Source: an uncultured Ruminococcus sp.
GTDB taxonomy: Bacteria; Bacillota_A; Clostridia; Oscillospirales; Ruminococcaceae
Assembly (NCBI GenBank): GCA_947303535.1
Contig: CAMYYQ010000039.1
Coordinates: forward strand, 1 to 7,650
Direction: 5' to 3'
DNA: 7,650 nt
Shown: positions 5,101 to 7,650 of the stretch, piece after piece
How positions within the stretch are numbered: position 1 is the first letter of the stretch
Layout of the letters: each line of letters starts with the position of its first letter
Notes under the pieces: generated by a model
What the model saw: the letters and a program-made list of their open reading frames with translations, nothing else
What the model was told of the DNA's origin: nothing
Database searches by the model: none
Made by a program: the position numbers and the translations under genes

Positions 5101-6528
5101 TTATTTACCGCCTATTTTCTCGACTTTCATAAGGTTAGTAGTACCCGAAACGCCGAGAGGTACGCCTGCGGTAATAGCTACAAGGTCGCCGTCCTCAACA
5201 AGTCTGTGGGACTCGGCAGCTTCAACAGCTGCTGCAAAGAGGTCGTCGGTATTGGTCTTTTCGTCTATAATGAACGGGATAACGCCCCAGCTCATATTCA
5301 TCTGTCGGCATACCACCTCGCTCATGGTACAGCTTATGATAGGACAGCTGGGACGGTATTTTGAGATAAGTCTTGCAGTCTGTCCGCCGAGAGATACAGT
5401 GATAATAGCTCTTGCATTAAGGTCATGGGCAGTAGTAACGGTAGCATGGGCGATAGCCTCAGCGACTGTACCGTTCTGATCTGCGCGGCGTGACGAGAAG
5501 CGAGCTTTGTAGTTGATATTATTTTCAGTGGTCTCAGCAATGAGAGCCATAGTCTTTACAGCTTCAACAGGGTAAGCACCTGCGGCTGTTTCACCTGAGA
5601 GCATGATAGCACTTGTGCCGTCATAGAGAGCGTTTGCAACGTCGGTTATCTCAGCACGTGTAGGACGCGGATTTGTTATCATAGACTCCAGCATCTGTGT
5701 GGCTGTGATGACCTGTTTGCCTGCATTGTAGCCCTTCTTGATAAGGGATTTCTGTATTGCAGGAATCTGCTCGAAAGGTATCTCAACGCCCATGTCTCCG
5801 CGGGCTACCATGATACCGTCAGCAGCTTCGAGTATCTCGTCGATATTCTCAACGCCGTCTGTATTCTCTATCTTGGCGATTATTCTTACATCGAACCAGC
5901 CGAGGCTCTGTGTGAATTTTCTCAGGTAGTTGATATCTGCGGCTGTGCGAACGAAGCTTGCGGCAATGAAATCAAAGCCCATTTTTGAGCCGAATTCAAG
6001 GTCGTCCATATCTCTTTCGCTGAGATACGGCATAGACAGCTTTACTCCCGGGACATTGATGCCCTTGTTATTTGAAAGAGTTCCGCCGTGTATTACCTTG
6101 CAGACTATCTCGTTAGTAGTTACCTTTTCGGCAAGAAGCTCGATAACGCCGTCATTGATGAGTATCCTTGTACCCATGCTCACGTCACGGGGCAGCTTCT
6201 TGAAGCTTATGCTTCCCACCTTGTCCGTGCAGAGAACATCGTCTGTAGTAAGGGTGTAGGTATCGCCGTCGTGTATCTCTACAGGCTTGTCGTCCACAAA
6301 TTTGCCCAGACGTATCTCAGGACCCTTTGTGTCAAGGAGAGTAGCGATAGGCAGGTCAAGCTCCTTGCGGAGTTTTTCTATAACACGGAAACGCTTTTCG
6401 TGTGTCTCGTAATCTCCGTGAGAGAAGTTGAAACGTGCAACGTTCATGCCTGCCAGCATAAGCTCACGCATGATATTTTCGTCATCAGTTGCAGGACCAA
6501 TGGTACATACTATCTTTGTTTTTCTCAT
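5101..6528 (-). CDS. pyk: Pyruvate kinase
   Basis: Catalyses the last step of glycolysis: phosphoenolpyruvate plus ADP gives pyruvate plus ATP. It acts in the cytoplasm, usually as a tetramer. At 475 residues it has the A, B and C domains but not the extra C-terminal PEP-utilizer-like domain of Bacillus enzymes; it ends at T-N-L-M-K-V. Seen: K-T-K-I-V-C-T-I-G-P at 3-12; R32-F-N-F-S-H-G38; L-D-T-K-G-P-E-I-R-L-G ending at 75; the B domain at about 76-165; A-K219-I-E-N with the catalytic Lys; metal-binding E221 and D245 in A-R-G-D-M-G-V-E; and T-A-T-Q-M-L-E-S-M at 275-283. The C-terminal allosteric domain covers about 345-475. The start is ATG 6528 with AAGGTGAT at 6541-6534, 5 nt upstream. It follows pcrA by 35 nt and leads into the membrane-protein gene after 2 nt. 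Confidence 0.97.
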   Translation of the reverse strand: MRKTKIVCTIGPATDDENIMRELMLAGMNVARFNFSHGDYETHEKRFRVIEKLRKELDLPIATLLDTKGPEIRLGKFVDDKPVEIHDGDTYTLTTDDVLCTDKVGSISFKKLPRDVSMGTRILINDGVIELLAEKVTTNEIVCKVIHGGTLSNNKGINVPGVKLSMPYLSERDMDDLEFGSKMGFDFIAASFVRTAADINYLRKFTQSLGWFDVRIIAKIENTDGVENIDEILEAADGIMVARGDMGVEIPFEQIPAIQKSLIKKGYNAGKQVITATQMLESMITNPRPTRAEITDVANALYDGTSAIMLSGETAAGAYPVEAVKTMALIAETTENNINYKARFSSRRADQNGTVAEAIAHATVTTAHDLNARAIITVSLGGQTARLISKYRPSCPIISCTMSEVVCRQMNMSWGVIPFIIDEKTNTDDLFAAAVEAAESHRLVEDGDLVAITAGVPLGVSGTTNLMKVEKIGGK

Positions 6529-6563
6529 ATTTCATCACCTTATATCATCGTAATCAAACTTTA

Positions 6564-7650
6564 TCAGAGCTTTTTCAGCTTTGCGTAGTTTGCCATTATT
6601 TTCTTAGTGCCGACTTTATCGAATGCTATCTCCAGCATAGAGTCGCTTGCCATAGGTTTTACGGAAACTATAACGCCCTCACCGAATATACTGTGAGATA
6701 CCTTTTCCCCTGCGGTATATGTAACAGCTTCCTTTGGCGCACTGCCTGCGGCTTTTTTATTTCTTGCAAGCTGCTGCTGCAAGGTTGCCGAGCGGACTTC
6801 CGTAACGGCATTGTTCTCGGACTCAAGCTGCTGCTTCATAGCTGCTGCATTGTCGTGCTTTTCAACAAGCTCGCTGCCTATCTCGCGCATAAAGCGTGAA
6901 GTGATATTGTGCTGAGTCTGACCGAAGAGCATACGCTGTCTTGCGTTTGCAAGGTAAAGGCGCTTCTTTGCACGGGTTATAGCAACATAGGCAAGACGTC
7001 TTTCCTCTTCCATATCGTCCTCACTGTCAAAAGAACGTGCGCTTGGGAAGATACCGTCGTCAAGACCTACTACGAAAACGTTTTCGTATTCAAGTCCCTT
7101 TGCGGAATGTACGGTCATAAGAGTTACCTTGTCATCGCTTCCGTCATCGCGGTCAGCCTCGGTGTAAAGAGCAACTTCCTCAAGGAAACCGCTGAGAGTA
7201 GGCTCTTCAGCTTGTTCCATGTACTGCACCATAGATGTACGGAGCTCCTGTACGTTCTCTATTTTCACATCTGCATTTTCGAGAGCTTTAAGGCTTTCGA
7301 GATAGCCTGTCTTGTCAAGGAGAACGTCGAGGAATTCATCGAGAGGGAGCTCCTCGGACTTTTCTGTAAGGAATTCAAAGAGGGTATACGCACTTTTCAG
7401 AGCTGATGTCTTCTTTGAAAGGGGAGCGTACTCCTCGCAGTTTTTCATTACCTCGAAAGGAGATATTTTAAGGTCGCGGCTGATATCCTCGATGATAGCA
7501 AGTGTTGAATCACCGATACCGCGTTTGGGTTCATTTATGATACGTCTGAAACGAAGTATATCGTTGTGGTTGTTGATAAATGCAAGGTATGAGGTAACGT
7601 CCTTTATCTCCTTGCGGTCATAGAATCGCATACCGCCGTAAACACGGTAG
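6564..7650 (-). CDS. pcrA: ATP-dependent DNA helicase PcrA/UvrD (C-terminal part)
   Basis: A superfamily 1 3'-5' DNA helicase acting in nucleotide-excision repair, replication restart and removal of stalled RNA polymerase. The frame is open at the right edge; 361 residues are visible. The first of them, Y-R-V-Y-G-G-M-R-F-Y-D-R-K-E-I-K-D, is the well-known mid-protein motif after the 2A/2B junction, so the Walker A half lies off the window and ATG 7631 is internal. Motif IV-like E-P-K-R-G-I-G lies at about 7530-7512, motif V T-V-H-S-A-K-G-L-E-Y-E-N-V at 7115-7077, then G-I-F-P-S, and motif VI E-E-E-R-R-L-A-Y-V-A-I-T-R-A near 7000. A Gln/Ala-rich linker leads to the C-terminal Tudor-like domain (G-E-K-V-S-H-x-I-F-G-E-G-V-I), which binds RNA polymerase in Firmicute PcrA. 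The protein ends at the TGA at 6566-6564. pyk follows on the same strand. Confidence 0.96.
   Translation of the reverse strand, partial: YRVYGGMRFYDRKEIKDVTSYLAFINNHNDILRFRRIINEPKRGIGDSTLAIIEDISRDLKISPFEVMKNCEEYAPLSKKTSALKSAYTLFEFLTEKSEELPLDEFLDVLLDKTGYLESLKALENADVKIENVQELRTSMVQYMEQAEEPTLSGFLEEVALYTEADRDDGSDDKVTLMTVHSAKGLEYENVFVVGLDDGIFPSARSFDSEDDMEEERRLAYVAITRAKKRLYLANARQRMLFGQTQHNITSRFMREIGSELVEKHDNAAAMKQQLESENNAVTEVRSATLQQQLARNKKAAGSAPKEAVTYTAGEKVSHSIFGEGVIVSVKPMASDSMLEIAFDKVGTKKIMANYAKLKKL

Noticed and set aside
5930..6259. Other plus-strand frames antisense to pyk, folC and the membrane protein
   Set aside because: Their composition (rich in Ser, Leu, Ile and Thr without motifs) and position opposite conserved domains mark them as shadows.
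5101..6528. Pyruvate kinase truncated at its C-terminus
   Set aside because: The protein lacks the extra domain of Bacillus-type enzymes, but 475 residues is the normal length for the common A-B-C form and it ends in the expected T-N-L-M-K-V segment.
6088..6588. 166-codon plus-strand open frame over pyk
   Set aside because: It is antisense to strongly conserved pyruvate kinase sequence, has no recognisable domain, and reads as a shadow of the real gene. The same applies to the plus-strand frame at 6909-7406 over pcrA.

Overview
The window looks like chromosomal DNA from a low-to-mid GC Firmicute, most likely a gut or rumen Clostridia member near Ruminococcus (Oscillospiraceae). The grounds are strong AGGAGG-type ribosome binding sites, a PcrA-type helicase with the Firmicute RNA-polymerase-binding tail, a Firmicute-like pyruvate kinase, and dense codirectional packing. 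The genus is an impression from protein style and intergenic palindromes, not a measured result. Almost everything is on the minus strand, so the window is best read from right to left.

Layout from the right edge. A block runs from the C-terminal half of the DNA helicase PcrA (6564 to the edge) to pyruvate kinase (5101-6528), a multi-pass membrane protein with a very acidic tail (4097-5098) and a GNAT acetyltransferase (3616-4113). The gaps are 35 nt, 2 nt and a 17-nt overlap, which suggests one transcript with translational coupling at its end. After 51 nt carrying a short heptad repeat comes a Dabb-domain protein (3262-3564). After another 62 nt with a small hairpin comes a short-chain dehydrogenase/reductase (2456-3199).

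The only long non-coding stretch, 2137-2455, holds a 201-bp composite palindrome (2201-2401) and then a candidate promoter for the next pair. That pair is folC (folylpolyglutamate/dihydrofolate synthase, 883-2136) followed by a small cysteine-rich DUF3795-type protein (467-877), whose ribosome binding site lies across the folC stop. The left edge holds the only plus-strand gene, the C-terminus of an OppA-like solute-binding protein. It converges on the DUF3795 gene and shares one hairpin terminator with it.

The coding content is mostly housekeeping: DNA repair, glycolysis and folate polyglutamylation, plus small accessory enzymes. No defence, phage or CRISPR system is visible. The most unusual item is the 2201-2401 element. 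It is two diverged inverted copies of an ~82-nt unit. Each copy carries its own bulged hairpin, and the differences between the two hairpin stems are fully compensated, so base pairing and the bulge are kept. This resembles a REP doublet (REPIN) or a MITE and suggests selection on structure.
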